In this document: positions 8,202 to 16,668 of the stretch, in pieces | Position numbering within the stretch: the first letter of the stretch is position 1 | How the letters are laid out: the number at the start of each line of letters is the position of its first letter | Assembly: GCF_012034935.1 (NCBI RefSeq) | Contig: NZ_JAATEN010000015.1 | Span: 1-64,000, forward strand | Source of the DNA: Streptomyces zingiberis | GTDB lineage: Bacteria; Actinomycetota; Actinomycetes; Streptomycetales; Streptomycetaceae | Reading direction: 5' to 3' | DNA: 64,000 nucleotides | The notes under the pieces: generated by a model | Told to the model about the DNA's origin: nothing | What the model saw: only the letters and a program-made list of their open reading frames with translations | Database searches by the model: none | Position numbers and translations under genes: made by a program

Positions 8202-9482
8202 GTGCTGCACTGGCTGACGTCCGGGGGGACGGGGGATCGGCCGCGCCGGTCGCGCCCACGGCTCCGCAGGGCGGCGGCGGGCGCGATGTCGTTCACGGCC
8301 GTGCTGGCCACCTCGCTCGTCGCCGGCCCCGCCACGGCCCACGCGCTCGCGGACGCCTGCGCCCTGACGCGCAGCGCGGTTCACCACTCCGAGGGGCTGA
8401 GCAGCTGGAACGGCACCTATCCCCGCCCGCACGGCGAACTCCGGGCGGTGATGGCGTTCCTCTCCTTCCCGGACGCGGAACCGCTCGACACCCCGGACGA
8501 ACTGGTGGCCGACCACTTCCCCGACACCACGGAGTACTTCACGCGCGCCTCGTACGGGAAGTTCCGCCTCCGCGTGGACCCGGTGAAGCGCTGGCTGGAG
8601 ATGCCCGCCGACTCCACCACCTACGGGATAGGGCGGGACTGGGACACCGCGCTGCGCGCCGCCTACCTCAGCGACGCCGTCGGGCTCGTCGACCGGGTGG
8701 TGGACTTCTCCCGCTACGACATCGTCTATCTCGTCGCCGACCCCAACGCCCCCGGCGTGGACTCCGACGCGACCAAGGTCGTCAACTTCGACCAGCCGAT
8801 GCGGGTGGACGGCACCGACCTGCACCGGATCGTCACCGTGTTCGAGCAGCGTCCCCCGGACCGCAGCGTTCTCGCCCATGAGACCGGACACGTCTTCGAC
8901 CTGCCGGACCTCTACCACCGCCCGCGGAGCGGCACGGGCGACTGGGACACCCACGTCGGCGACTGGGACCTCATGGGAAGCCAGTTCGGACTCGCCCCGG
9001 AACTCTTCGGCTGGCACAAGTGGAAACTCGGCTGGCTGGACCGGGGTGAGATCGACTGTGTGCGAGAGCCGGGCCGCAGCGCGCACCTGCTGGTCCCCGT
9101 CTCCGCGCCGGCCGGGCGGAACGCGCCGGCCGGGCCGCGGCTGATCGTGGTCCGCACCGGGCTGACCCGCGCGCTCGCCGTCGAGGCGCGCGCCGCGACC
9201 GGCAACGACGCGGCGACCTGCACGGAGGGCGTACTGGTCTACCGGGTGCACAGCGAGACGCCCTCCGCCGAGGGGCCGGTCGAGGTGCTGGACGGGCACC
9301 CGCGCTCCGGGGCCTGCTGGGAGGCGTCCGTCTACCCCGAGCTCGCGGACGCGCCGCTGGGCGTGGGGGAACGGCTGCGGGACCCGGAGAGCGGGGTGAG
9401 TGTCGAGGTGCTCGGCACGGACACCAGTGGCCGCTGGACGGTGCGGGTGGAGGTGGAGCCGGAACCGTCGAGGGTGCTGTGA
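8202..9482 (+). CDS. Secreted M6-family metalloprotease (immune-inhibitor-A-like)
   Basis: About 426 residues. A basic N-region (RPRRSRPRLRR) and hydrophobic segment ending near ATAHA form a Sec signal peptide. The zinc site is HETGHVFDLPDLY: H226, E227 and H230 fit HExxH, and the PD that follows is typical of M6 peptidases. The sequence GDWDLMG downstream is also family-typical. The GTG at 8202 follows GGGGAGG by 5 bp; a GTG at 8172 is possible. The length fits a compact M6 catalytic domain without the long C-terminal domains of InhA. It likely degrades extracellular protein. Confidence 0.88.
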   Translation: MLHWLTSGGTGDRPRRSRPRLRRAAAGAMSFTAVLATSLVAGPATAHALADACALTRSAVHHSEGLSSWNGTYPRPHGELRAVMAFLSFPDAEPLDTPDELVADHFPDTTEYFTRASYGKFRLRVDPVKRWLEMPADSTTYGIGRDWDTALRAAYLSDAVGLVDRVVDFSRYDIVYLVADPNAPGVDSDATKVVNFDQPMRVDGTDLHRIVTVFEQRPPDRSVLAHETGHVFDLPDLYHRPRSGTGDWDTHVGDWDLMGSQFGLAPELFGWHKWKLGWLDRGEIDCVREPGRSAHLLVPVSAPAGRNAPAGPRLIVVRTGLTRALAVEARAATGNDAATCTEGVLVYRVHSETPSAEGPVEVLDGHPRSGACWEASVYPELADAPLGVGERLRDPESGVSVEVLGTDTSGRWTVRVEVEPEPSRVL

Positions 9483-9516
9483 GGCGTGCGGGCCGCGCGG
9501 GGCGTGCGGGCCGGGC

Positions 9517-9553
9517 GGGGCGGGGAGTGTGCGGGGCGGGGAGTGTGCGGGGC
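9517..9553. repeat. 16-bp tandem repeat, two copies plus part of a third
   Basis: The unit GGGGCGGGGAGTGTGC is repeated head to tail at 9517-9532 and 9533-9548 and begins again. It lies in a GC-rich spacer (9483-9714) after the protease gene that holds no gene. Confidence 0.85.
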
Positions 9554-9715
9554 CGGACGCCGGAGCCCGGTCCCGGCGGGCGTGGGGGTGGATTCGAGCG
9601 GGTGGCCCCGGCCCCGAGGCGTCGTGCGGGGACGGATCCGGAGACGGATTCCGGGGAGGGCCGGGGGAGAGGGGAGCGGGCCGGGGCCGGGGGAGAGCCG
9701 GGCCCGGAATGACGA

Positions 9716-9745
9716 AAGGCTTTCCCGCCGGAACGGAAAAGCCTT
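9716..9745 (-). terminator. Terminator after tRNA-Lys
   Basis: On the minus strand AAGGCTTT pairs perfectly with AAAGCCTT around a GC-rich loop, followed by a short T-rich tail. It lies 24 bp past the tRNA-Lys 3' end. Confidence 0.75.
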
Positions 9746-9768
9746 GGTCAACGGTATCGAACCGTGAG

Positions 9769-9842
9769 TACGCCGCCAGGGACTCGAACCCCGGACCCGC
9801 TGATTAAGAGTCAGCTGCTCTAACCAACTGAGCTAGCGGCGC
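9769..9842 (-). tRNA. tRNA-Lys (anticodon CTT)
   Basis: The reverse complement folds as a 74-nt cloverleaf. The D arm is TAGCTCAGTTGGTTAGAGC, the anticodon stem-loop is CTGACTCTTAATCAG with anticodon CTT, and the T arm has TTCGAGT. The acceptor stem GCGCCGC pairs with GCGGCGT (first pair G-U), with discriminator A. CCA is not encoded. Confidence 0.95.
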
Positions 9843-10182
9843 CCGATGGGAAAAACCCTAGCACCCACCTCCGGGTGGACGAAAATCGGCCGTCCGGACC
9901 CCTGCCGCACCCGTTCGTACGCCTGCCGCGCCCCGTCGCGCCTGTCCGCGCCCGCGGGCGGGCCGGTCGCGCTCCGTCCGGTGGTGGACCCGTCCGGCCC
10001 GATCCGGGGTGGACGGCCGGAGCCGGCGGCTGCCCGGCCGGTGATCACGCCCGCGGCCCGCGACACGTCCGCCCGGTGCCGTCCAGGGAGAAGCCCGGGG
10101 AACTCCTGTTCTGCCGGTGCGAAGGCCGGAGTACGTCATCGCCTGGCCGGAGACCGGGAGCAGCACGCCCCGGGGGTGAGGT
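9843..10182. other. Intergenic, no gene seen
   Basis: GC-rich spacer between tRNA-Lys and the next minus-strand gene. It contains the tRNA promoter. No repeat was found that would mark an attachment site, and no integrase is nearby. Confidence 0.6.
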
Positions 10183-11103
10183 TCAGCGCCGCCTGCTGCC
10201 CGTCCCGGCGAGCAGTGGGCCGGCCGGACCCCGCCCCGGGCCACCCGTCCCGTCCGGTCCGCGCCGGCCCGCGCCGGCCAGGACCGCGCGGGCGCAGGCC
10301 CAGTGCAGTGCCTCGTCCCCCGGCAGCCAGGGGGTCCGCACGTCGGGGGCGACCAGCCAGCGCGTGGGGGCCGGGCGGGTGGGGTCGGCCGGGGGAGCCA
10401 GGGAGGGAGGGGTCTCCTCCCGGGCGGCCGGACCGTCGGGGGACGCGCCCGCCCCGCCGGTGGTGACCGCCGTGCCCGGGGCCCCGGCTGTTGCCGTCGC
10501 TCCGGTGTGCGTCTCCGCCGCCGCGGGTGCCGGTGGCGGGGGCTCCGCCCCGCCGTCCGTCCGTGCCGCCCCGTCCGTACCCGCATCGATGCCGGTCGTG
10601 CCGGTCGTGCCGGTCGTGCCGGAAGCCTCCCGGGCCGGCGGGCCCGGTGGGGGGACGGTCACCATGTCGCCCCGGCCGTGGCAGAGCAGCGGCGGGACCA
10701 GGTCCGCCCACTCCTCCGCGGCGAGCCGGGCGGGCAGCCGCCGGGCCGTGCCGGGCGCGGTGAAGAGCAGCAGCCGGCCCCGGTGCACCGCCACGGGCCC
10801 GGTGCCCGGGCCCTCGCTCCACAGCCGGTCCAGCATCCGCCGCCCGAACACGCCCGGCGCGCTGACCACGTCGAACGCCGTTCCGCACGGGAGGTGGACC
10901 GGCGCCCCGGGCCGGGCCGACCAGTGCGCGAGCACCCGCTGCGGGGCCTCGGCGGCGGAGGCCAGCCAGGCCGCCCCGGCGGCGTTGGCCCGCGCCGGGA
11001 GGAGGGACGGGTCCTCGGCCGCGGGCGCCCGGAACAGGGCGAAGCTGCTCGGTCCTTCGGAGTGCTGCCACGCGCGCGGCTGCCAGTCGCTCATGAGGTC
11101 CAT
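10183..11103 (-). CDS. Prim-Pol-like (bifunctional primase/polymerase N-terminal) protein
   Basis: This 306-residue protein has an N-terminal half typical of short Streptomyces proteins annotated as bifunctional DNA primase/polymerase: WLASAAEAPQRVLAHW, then LPCGTAFDVVSAP, GPVAVHRGRLLLFTAPGT and CHGRGDMVTVPPPG. A Gly/Thr/Ala-rich linker of about 90 residues with GTTGTTGTTG repeats splits it from the last conserved piece, RWLVAPDVRTPWLPGDEALHWACA. Polymerase activity is not shown for such short forms, and catalytic aspartates are not obvious. The start at ATG 11103 is preceded by GGAG. Two further proteins in this window share the same pattern (20322-20909 and 31613-32110). Confidence 0.6.
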   Translation of the reverse strand: MDLMSDWQPRAWQHSEGPSSFALFRAPAAEDPSLLPARANAAGAAWLASAAEAPQRVLAHWSARPGAPVHLPCGTAFDVVSAPGVFGRRMLDRLWSEGPGTGPVAVHRGRLLLFTAPGTARRLPARLAAEEWADLVPPLLCHGRGDMVTVPPPGPPAREASGTTGTTGTTGIDAGTDGAARTDGGAEPPPPAPAAAETHTGATATAGAPGTAVTTGGAGASPDGPAAREETPPSLAPPADPTRPAPTRWLVAPDVRTPWLPGDEALHWACARAVLAGAGRRGPDGTGGPGRGPAGPLLAGTGSRRR

Positions 11104-11295
11104 GTCTATCGCTCCGGGGCCGCCATTTCCGGTCCTTGCCGGAATTTTGCGGGCGGGAGCGGAACCTGAGGGTCACGGGCCGCCGCGGACGGGACGCCGC
11201 GCGGGGCCGATCCGGGGCTGCGCGGGGCCGTTCCGGGGCAGTGCCGGGCTGTTCCGGAGCCGCGCGGGGCGGGGCCGAGCCGGCGTCGGCCCCGC

Positions 11296-11679
11296 TCAGC
11301 CCGCCGTGGGCCCGTGGCCGCGGAGCAGCTCGCGGCCGAACTCGATCATGCGCCGGGTGTAGTCCTCCGACCACCCGGCGCGCTCGGCGACGGCCGCCTC
11401 CGGCAGCCGGTCGAACCGCCGGGGATCGGCGAGCTGCGCCGCGGCGATCGCCTGGAACTCCGTCGCCCGGTCGGCCGCCGCGCGGAAGGCCAGGGCCAGC
11501 TCCGTGGAGCGGCTGAGGAGCTGCCGCGGGTCCTCCATCGACTCCAGGTCGAAGAAGTGCTCGGGGTCGGCGGCCGCGCCCGGGGGCTCGAAGAGCAGCG
11601 CCGCGGGCCGCCGGTGGCGCGGCGCCCGGCCGCCCTCGCGGTCGTCGCGGTGATCGGGAGCCGAATGCGGCTCGGTCAT
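11296..11679 (-). CDS. Conserved Streptomyces hypothetical protein
   Basis: A 127-residue soluble protein with a charged, disordered N-terminus followed by a predicted all-helical region (LALAFRAAADRATEFQAIAAA and AGWSEDYTRRMIEFG). ATG 11679 follows GGGAGG by 7 bp, which sets the start; longer frames upstream lack a site. I do not recognise a function. It lies between the Prim-Pol-like gene and the helicase operon, all on the minus strand. Confidence 0.65.
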   Translation of the reverse strand: MTEPHSAPDHRDDREGGRAPRHRRPAALLFEPPGAAADPEHFFDLESMEDPRQLLSRSTELALAFRAAADRATEFQAIAAAQLADPRRFDRLPEAAVAERAGWSEDYTRRMIEFGRELLRGHGPTAG

Positions 11680-11921
11680 GAAGGTGCCTCCCGGCTGTCG
11701 GATCGCTCGGTGTCGGGGCGGGGTGCCGGCGATTCCACACAAGGCCCCACTTCCGCACACCGCCTTCCATTGTCCAGGGACGCGCAAGGGGGCCCGCGGC
11801 GCCCGTCGCCACCCCGTTCTCCGGCCCTGCCCGCGCCCCGGGGGCCCGTCCGCGTCCGGCCGGCCGAATCACCCCGGGCCCGTGCGTGACGGCCCAGGGG
11901 CGCCCGGCCCGCCTCCCGGCG

Positions 11922-13442
11922 TCATACCTCCCAGGTCACCCGGTGGCGGCCGAGGTGGGTCAGCACCGCGTGGTTGGCCTCCCAGCCGTCGGGGAACTTC
12001 ACGGTGACGCCGAGCTGGACCGGTTCGGTGGACGGGTGCCCGTCCAGCAGCTCCGTCACGCCTGCCCGGCACACCACCACACAGGCATGGCGGTGGCGGG
12101 AGGCCAGCACGCACAGGCGGCCGGTCTCCAGGTGGAACGCCGTGGCGTCGGGCCGCCCGGAGAGCGGGTGCAGCACCACGGTCACGTCGAACTCGCGGCC
12201 CTGGAGCCGGTTGGCCGTGTCCACCGCCACGCCCTCCACGCCCAGCGCGGCGAGCGCCTCACGCACCGCCGCGGCCTGGTCGCGGTGCGCGGTGCCGACG
12301 GCGATCCGGCGGGCGGTGAGCGGCGCGCCCTCCTGCCGTTCGTCGGCCGTCACCCCGCCGCGGTCCAGCAGCCGCCGCACGACGAGGGCGAGCGCCGCCA
12401 CCGCCTCCGGGTCGGTGCGGGGGGTGTGGCGCGCGGGCAGCTCCAGCAGGCCCCAGCCGGCGGCCGCCGCCTCGTCCAGCACCCGGTCCACCGGCGAGCC
12501 GTCCGCCGGGGCCGTGAACGACAGCCGGCGGTCCCCGGGGCCGGTGCCGCTGCGGAACGGGGTGTAGGGGTAGAACGCCTCGGACACCAGCGGCGCCGCC
12601 GAGGCGGGCAGCCGCCAGGACACCGGCAGCCGGTGCTGCGGCAGGTCCGGGTGGTGCGCGAGCAGGGTGGAGACGGCGCTCGCCGACGGGTCGTAGCTCA
12701 GCCCCGCCCACTGCTCGGCGCCGACCACGGCGAACGGGTCGAGCTGCCCCGGATCTCCGACGAACAGCGCGCGTTCGAAGAGACCGGCGACGGCCAGCAG
12801 CGCGTCCGAGCGCATCTGGTACGCCTCGTCCACGATGGCGTGCGGCCAGGGCTCGGTGTTCCGGACGTGCGCCCACTTGGCGGCCGTCGAGAGCACGACG
12901 GCCGACTCCGCCAGCTCGGCGATCTTCGCGGACTTGCGGACGGAGGGATGCCCGTCGAGCACCGGGTCGTACGGGGAGGGGTCGCTGCTGTGCAGCCGGC
13001 CGACCGGGAGTTCGGGGTCGGCCGTCGCCAGCCGGTCGACGAGGTCGTCCACCTGGGCGTTGGTCTGTGCGACGACCATCAGCCGGTGCCCCGCCGCCGC
13101 CAGTTCGCGGGCGGCCCGGACGACCAGGGTGGACTTGCCCGCGCCGGGCGGGGAGTCCACGACCACGCCGCGGTGCGGTCCGTGCAGCGTGTCGTGGAGG
13201 ATCGCCGCCGTGGCGCGCGCCGCCTCCGCGCCCGGGTCGAAGGCGCGGGGCGGAGGCGGCGGCGCGGCGGGATCGCCGGGGCCGCGCGGGCCCGGGGCGC
13301 CGGGCGCCGCCGTGCCGGATGTCGCTGTGCCGGACGTCGCGGCACCGGGCGCCGCCGTGTGGGGCGCGGGCGGGACGGCCGAGGCCGGCGGGACCGGCGG
13401 GACCGGCGGGATCGGGGACGTGGAGGAGGGCGCGCCGGTCAC
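11922..13442 (-). CDS. SF1 DNA/RNA helicase (AAA domain)
   Basis: About 506 residues. After about 65 residues of Ala/Pro-rich sequence come the helicase motifs: Walker A (SPPGAGKST), motif Ia (VVAQTNAQVDDLVDRL), Walker B (IVDEAYQM), motif III (GDPGQLDP), motif IV region (VSWRLPASAA), motif V (VDTANRLQGREFDVTVV) and motif VI (VLASRHRHACVVV). The set is complete and fits SF1 helicases of the Upf1/Dna2 type. The GTG start overlaps the stop of the upstream gene by 4 bp. It is the last gene of a three-gene operon with a Cas4-like nuclease, so a joint DNA-processing role is likely. Confidence 0.85.
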   Translation of the reverse strand: MTGAPSSTSPIPPVPPVPPASAVPPAPHTAAPGAATSGTATSGTAAPGAPGPRGPGDPAAPPPPPRAFDPGAEAARATAAILHDTLHGPHRGVVVDSPPGAGKSTLVVRAARELAAAGHRLMVVAQTNAQVDDLVDRLATADPELPVGRLHSSDPSPYDPVLDGHPSVRKSAKIAELAESAVVLSTAAKWAHVRNTEPWPHAIVDEAYQMRSDALLAVAGLFERALFVGDPGQLDPFAVVGAEQWAGLSYDPSASAVSTLLAHHPDLPQHRLPVSWRLPASAAPLVSEAFYPYTPFRSGTGPGDRRLSFTAPADGSPVDRVLDEAAAAGWGLLELPARHTPRTDPEAVAALALVVRRLLDRGGVTADERQEGAPLTARRIAVGTAHRDQAAAVREALAALGVEGVAVDTANRLQGREFDVTVVLHPLSGRPDATAFHLETGRLCVLASRHRHACVVVCRAGVTELLDGHPSTEPVQLGVTVKFPDGWEANHAVLTHLGRHRVTWEV

Positions 13443-15091
13443 AGGAAGTCCTCGGGGGTCGTCGGGTCCGGGCCGGTGTCGAGGACGACGGGGCGCGGGG
13501 CCGGGGCCGGCGGGGCGGCGCTGCCCGTGCCGTCGTCGAGGACCGGGGGGCCGCCGTGGGTCCACGGTGTCCGTTCCGGGTCGGGCAGCTCGGGGCCGCC
13601 GCGCGGCGCGTGCTCGAAGAGCGTCCAGCAGATGTGGTCGCCCGGCTCCGGTACCGATCCCTCGGCGGGCACCTTGCCCCGGCCCATCCCGCCGGTCAGC
13701 CGGACGGTGACGCCCTCCGGTCCCCGCGCCACGCACTGCCCGGGCTGCGAGCGGCCGTCCGGCAGGACGCGGTGCACCACCGTCCCCTCCGCCAGATGCG
13801 GCAGGTCGTCCGTCACCACCGTGACCAGCGGCCGGGGCATGGGGCGCGGGCCGTCCGAGACGGCGGGCTCCACGGCCGTCACCTCTCCGGCGAACGCCTC
13901 ACCCGCCAGCCGCCGCTCGGCCATCACCAGCGGGTCGTCCAGCGCCTCCTGGGCGTCCAGCCGGGCCTGCGCCGTCTCGCGGGTGGCCAGTTTCTGCGCG
14001 GCCGTCACCGCGTCGTCCCGCTTGGGCTGCGGGGGCTCGCCGGCCCGGACGCGGTCCCGGTGCGAGGTGTAGGACCAGCGGTCCCGCTTCCAGCGCTCGG
14101 CCACGTGCGCGCCGGGCGGCAGTGCGCGGAGCAGGTCCACGCCTCGCCACACGGCGTCCCAGACGGGGCGGAGCTGGCTCTCGACGAGCGCGCGGACCTC
14201 CTCCCCGGCGGCCGTCACGTCCTGCCACGCGGCGTCGAGCCGCCGGCCGGTGTGCCCGGCCTCCTCGGCGTGCGCGGCGGCGGCGCGCGCCCGGTCGTAG
14301 CGGGCCATCGCCGGGGCCAGCCGGCGGTTGTCGAACGCCGGGTCGGTCGCGGGTCCGGCGGGCGGGCAGACCAGCAGGCCGTCCTCGTCGCGCTCCAGTT
14401 CGGCACGGAGCGCGGCTTCGGCGCCGGTCAGCCCCGCGGGCGGGTCGATCCAGCCGAGCAGCGCGCCGAGATGCTGGTCCTCGGCGCCGCTCTGGCCCGT
14501 CGTCCAGTGCCGCGTCAGCAGGCCCGTCATCGGCAGCAGCAGGGACGAGCCGGGCACCCGGGCGCGTTCCCCGTAGTGCGTCAGCCAGCGGCCGAGCAGC
14601 GGCACCCCCGGCGGGGCCGGACGCGGCGCCTCCGGGTCCTGCTCCGCGGTGCGCCGGAACCGCATCGAACGGCCGAGGAGCTGGACGAACGCGACCCCCG
14701 CCCCGCTGGGGACGAGGAGCTGCGGCGCGTCGGCGCAGAGCTCGGCCTGGACCGTCACCTTCCTGCCGCTCTCCGGGTCGGTCTCCCGGCGCTCCTCCGT
14801 CTCCACGGCGTCGGCGTAGCCGTCGAGATACGGCAGCAGGACCTCCGCCAGCTCGGCCAGGAACGCCGAGCGCAGCTCGCGGTCGCGCGGCTGGGGGACG
14901 ACCAGCAGCCGGGGCGCGGCGCGGTCGGTGCCGGCGAGGGCGCCGAGCGGGGCGCCCGCCTCACCGGCCGTGGTCAGCGGCACGAACACCAGGGGCCGGC
15001 CGGAGAGGTGACGGTGCAGCACCGTGGCCCCGGGCCGGGCGTGCCCGCTGTCGGCCGCCTCCAGCCGGGCGAGGGTGGTGATCAGCGACAT
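13439..15091 (-). CDS. Unknown protein of a nuclease-helicase operon
   Basis: This 550-residue protein starts at ATG 15091 after GGGAGGGG. It overlaps the end of the nuclease gene by 10 bp and the start of the helicase gene by 4 bp. No catalytic motif is recognised. The N-terminal region (VFVPLTTAGEAGAPLG, then LLVVPQPRDRELRSAFLAEL) looks alpha/beta. A helical middle with many Ala/Arg (ARYDRARAAAAHAEEAG) may form coiled coil. A C-terminal beta-rich stretch (GTVVHRVLPDGRSQPGQCVA, then GDHICWTLFEH) could be an SH3- or OB-like domain. Its fixed place between nuclease and helicase suggests a scaffold or specificity subunit, which is inference. Confidence 0.7.
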   Translation of the reverse strand: MSLITTLARLEAADSGHARPGATVLHRHLSGRPLVFVPLTTAGEAGAPLGALAGTDRAAPRLLVVPQPRDRELRSAFLAELAEVLLPYLDGYADAVETEERRETDPESGRKVTVQAELCADAPQLLVPSGAGVAFVQLLGRSMRFRRTAEQDPEAPRPAPPGVPLLGRWLTHYGERARVPGSSLLLPMTGLLTRHWTTGQSGAEDQHLGALLGWIDPPAGLTGAEAALRAELERDEDGLLVCPPAGPATDPAFDNRRLAPAMARYDRARAAAAHAEEAGHTGRRLDAAWQDVTAAGEEVRALVESQLRPVWDAVWRGVDLLRALPPGAHVAERWKRDRWSYTSHRDRVRAGEPPQPKRDDAVTAAQKLATRETAQARLDAQEALDDPLVMAERRLAGEAFAGEVTAVEPAVSDGPRPMPRPLVTVVTDDLPHLAEGTVVHRVLPDGRSQPGQCVARGPEGVTVRLTGGMGRGKVPAEGSVPEPGDHICWTLFEHAPRGGPELPDPERTPWTHGGPPVLDDGTGSAAPPAPAPRPVVLDTGPDPTTPEDFL

Positions 15092-16668
15092 CCGGCCCCT
15101 CCCGCCGTACCGGCCGTCGCCAGGGCCTCCGCGCGCAGCGCCGCCGCCCGGCGGAGCGCGGCCACCGCCGGGTCGGACGGATCGCCGGTCTCCCCGCGGG
15201 CGGCGCCGAGCGCGCCCGCCACGGTGGTCAGCCCGCCCAGCTCGCCGCGCGCGCCGCGGCCCAGCGCCTCCACCGCCCCGCTGCCGCGCGCCTGGGACCG
15301 GCAGTGGAAGGCCAGTTCGCAGGCGGCCAGGCAGTCCGGGGCGTAGGCCGGGGGGACCGTGTCGACGGCGGCGGCCAGCTCCCCGGCCGGACGGGTCGGC
15401 GTGCGGCCGTCGTCGGTGAGGCGCAGATCGAAGGTGGTGTCCTCCGGCAGGGCGGCGGCGATCTCCTCCAGCCGGGTCATCCGTTCCAGCTGGCGCCGGG
15501 TGACGGCCAGTTGCTTGCGGATGTCGACGGGCTCGGCGGTGGGGAGGTTGGAGAAGTCGCGCGGGCAGACGAGCAGCACGGTGGAGCGCACCCGCGCCCC
15601 GGCCTCCGGGCCGGCGGGCGCGGGAGCGTCCGGGGGGACGGGCGCGGCGGCCCCGGCCGGGCCGTGCTCCCGCGCCGGGTCCTGCGCCTGCGCCGGGCGG
15701 TGCTGCTCCGCCTCCGCCGGGGCCTGCGCCTGCCCCGGGTCCTGCGCCTCCGCGGGGTCCTGCTCCTGCGCCGGGTGCTGTGCCTCCGCCGACCGCGGGG
15801 CCACCGGCCCCCCGGCGGCCGGTGCCGGATTCCGGGTGGCCGGCGCGGCGGTCCCGGCGTCCCCCTCCACTGGTCCCACCGGTCCCACCGGCCCCGCATC
15901 CGGAGCCGGCCCCGGTGCGGCGGTCGTGGCTGCTTCCGCCGTGGCCGCCTCTGCCGTCACCGCTTCCGCCATGGCGGCCGAGGCCGCGTCCCGGAGCGCC
16001 AGGACGTACACCGCCGCCTGCCGCGCGGCGGCGCCGACCTTCGCGGCATCCGCCGAACCGTCCAGCACGGGGAAGGACTTGACCTCCACCACCGTGCACA
16101 CCCCGTCCGGGTGGACCACCACGGCGTCCGGCTCCAGGAAGACCGGCGAGCCCGCCACCTCCAGCCGCACCATCGGATGGAACATCAGCGTCCACGCCCC
16201 GGCGGCGAAGGCCTCGGCGAGCGCGGCCCGGGTGCGCGCCGCCCGCCCTTCGGGGCCGGGGGCCGCGAGGTCCGGCACCCGCACCTCGCCCGGCTCCGGC
16301 GGTTCCCCGCCGCCGAGCCGCCCGTGCACGAGCCGGATCAGCTCCGCGCCGCCGTCGGCCCGGATCCGCGCCTCGAAGGCGTTGCCCCGGACGAAGGCGA
16401 ACTCCGACCGGCCGAACGGCGCCGGGGCGCCCAGCGCGCGGGCGAGCGCCGTCTTGTCCACCCCGGCGCCGTCCAGCAGCGCCCGTCTGCGGCAGCCGGG
16501 GTTGGCCGCCAGGGCGGCCAGGGCGCGGGCGTCCAGCGGGCGGGGCGTGGTGCCCGGCCCGCGCAGCTCAGCGAGGCGCTGCCGGAGCGCCGCCACGGGC
16601 CGGGGCGCGGGGGTCCGCGCCGCCGTCGGCTCGGGCGTCGGGTCCGGGCTGGGGAGGGAACCGTTCAC
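15082..16668 (-). CDS. Cas4-like PD-(D/E)XK nuclease with four-cysteine arrangement
   Basis: About 528 residues. The RecB/Cas4-type nuclease motifs are visible: RGNAFE, then D181 (PDAVV), E195-x-K197 (EVK) and Q217-xxx-Y221. One cysteine lies before the domain (C59) and three near the C-terminus (C446, C450, C456 in CLAACELAFHC). That one-plus-three layout is the Fe-S cluster pattern of Cas4, AddB and Dna2. A linker of about 120 residues rich in Ala, Gln, Glu and Pro splits the nuclease core from the C-terminal part. GTG 16668 is the most likely start but has no strong ribosome-binding site, and the frame overlaps the PAP2 gene by about 100 bp. It heads the operon with the unknown protein and helicase. 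Confidence 0.75.
   Translation of the reverse strand: MNGSLPSPDPTPEPTAARTPAPRPVAALRQRLAELRGPGTTPRPLDARALAALAANPGCRRRALLDGAGVDKTALARALGAPAPFGRSEFAFVRGNAFEARIRADGGAELIRLVHGRLGGGEPPEPGEVRVPDLAAPGPEGRAARTRAALAEAFAAGAWTLMFHPMVRLEVAGSPVFLEPDAVVVHPDGVCTVVEVKSFPVLDGSADAAKVGAAARQAAVYVLALRDAASAAMAEAVTAEAATAEAATTAAPGPAPDAGPVGPVGPVEGDAGTAAPATRNPAPAAGGPVAPRSAEAQHPAQEQDPAEAQDPGQAQAPAEAEQHRPAQAQDPAREHGPAGAAAPVPPDAPAPAGPEAGARVRSTVLLVCPRDFSNLPTAEPVDIRKQLAVTRRQLERMTRLEEIAAALPEDTTFDLRLTDDGRTPTRPAGELAAAVDTVPPAYAPDCLAACELAFHCRSQARGSGAVEALGRGARGELGGLTTVAGALGAARGETGDPSDPAVAALRRAAALRAEALATAGTAGGAGCR

Noticed and set aside
9769..9842. tRNA-Lys as an integration site for a mobile element
   Set aside because: No integrase and no repeat of the tRNA 3' end were found nearby. 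The same holds for tRNA-His at 33864-33936.
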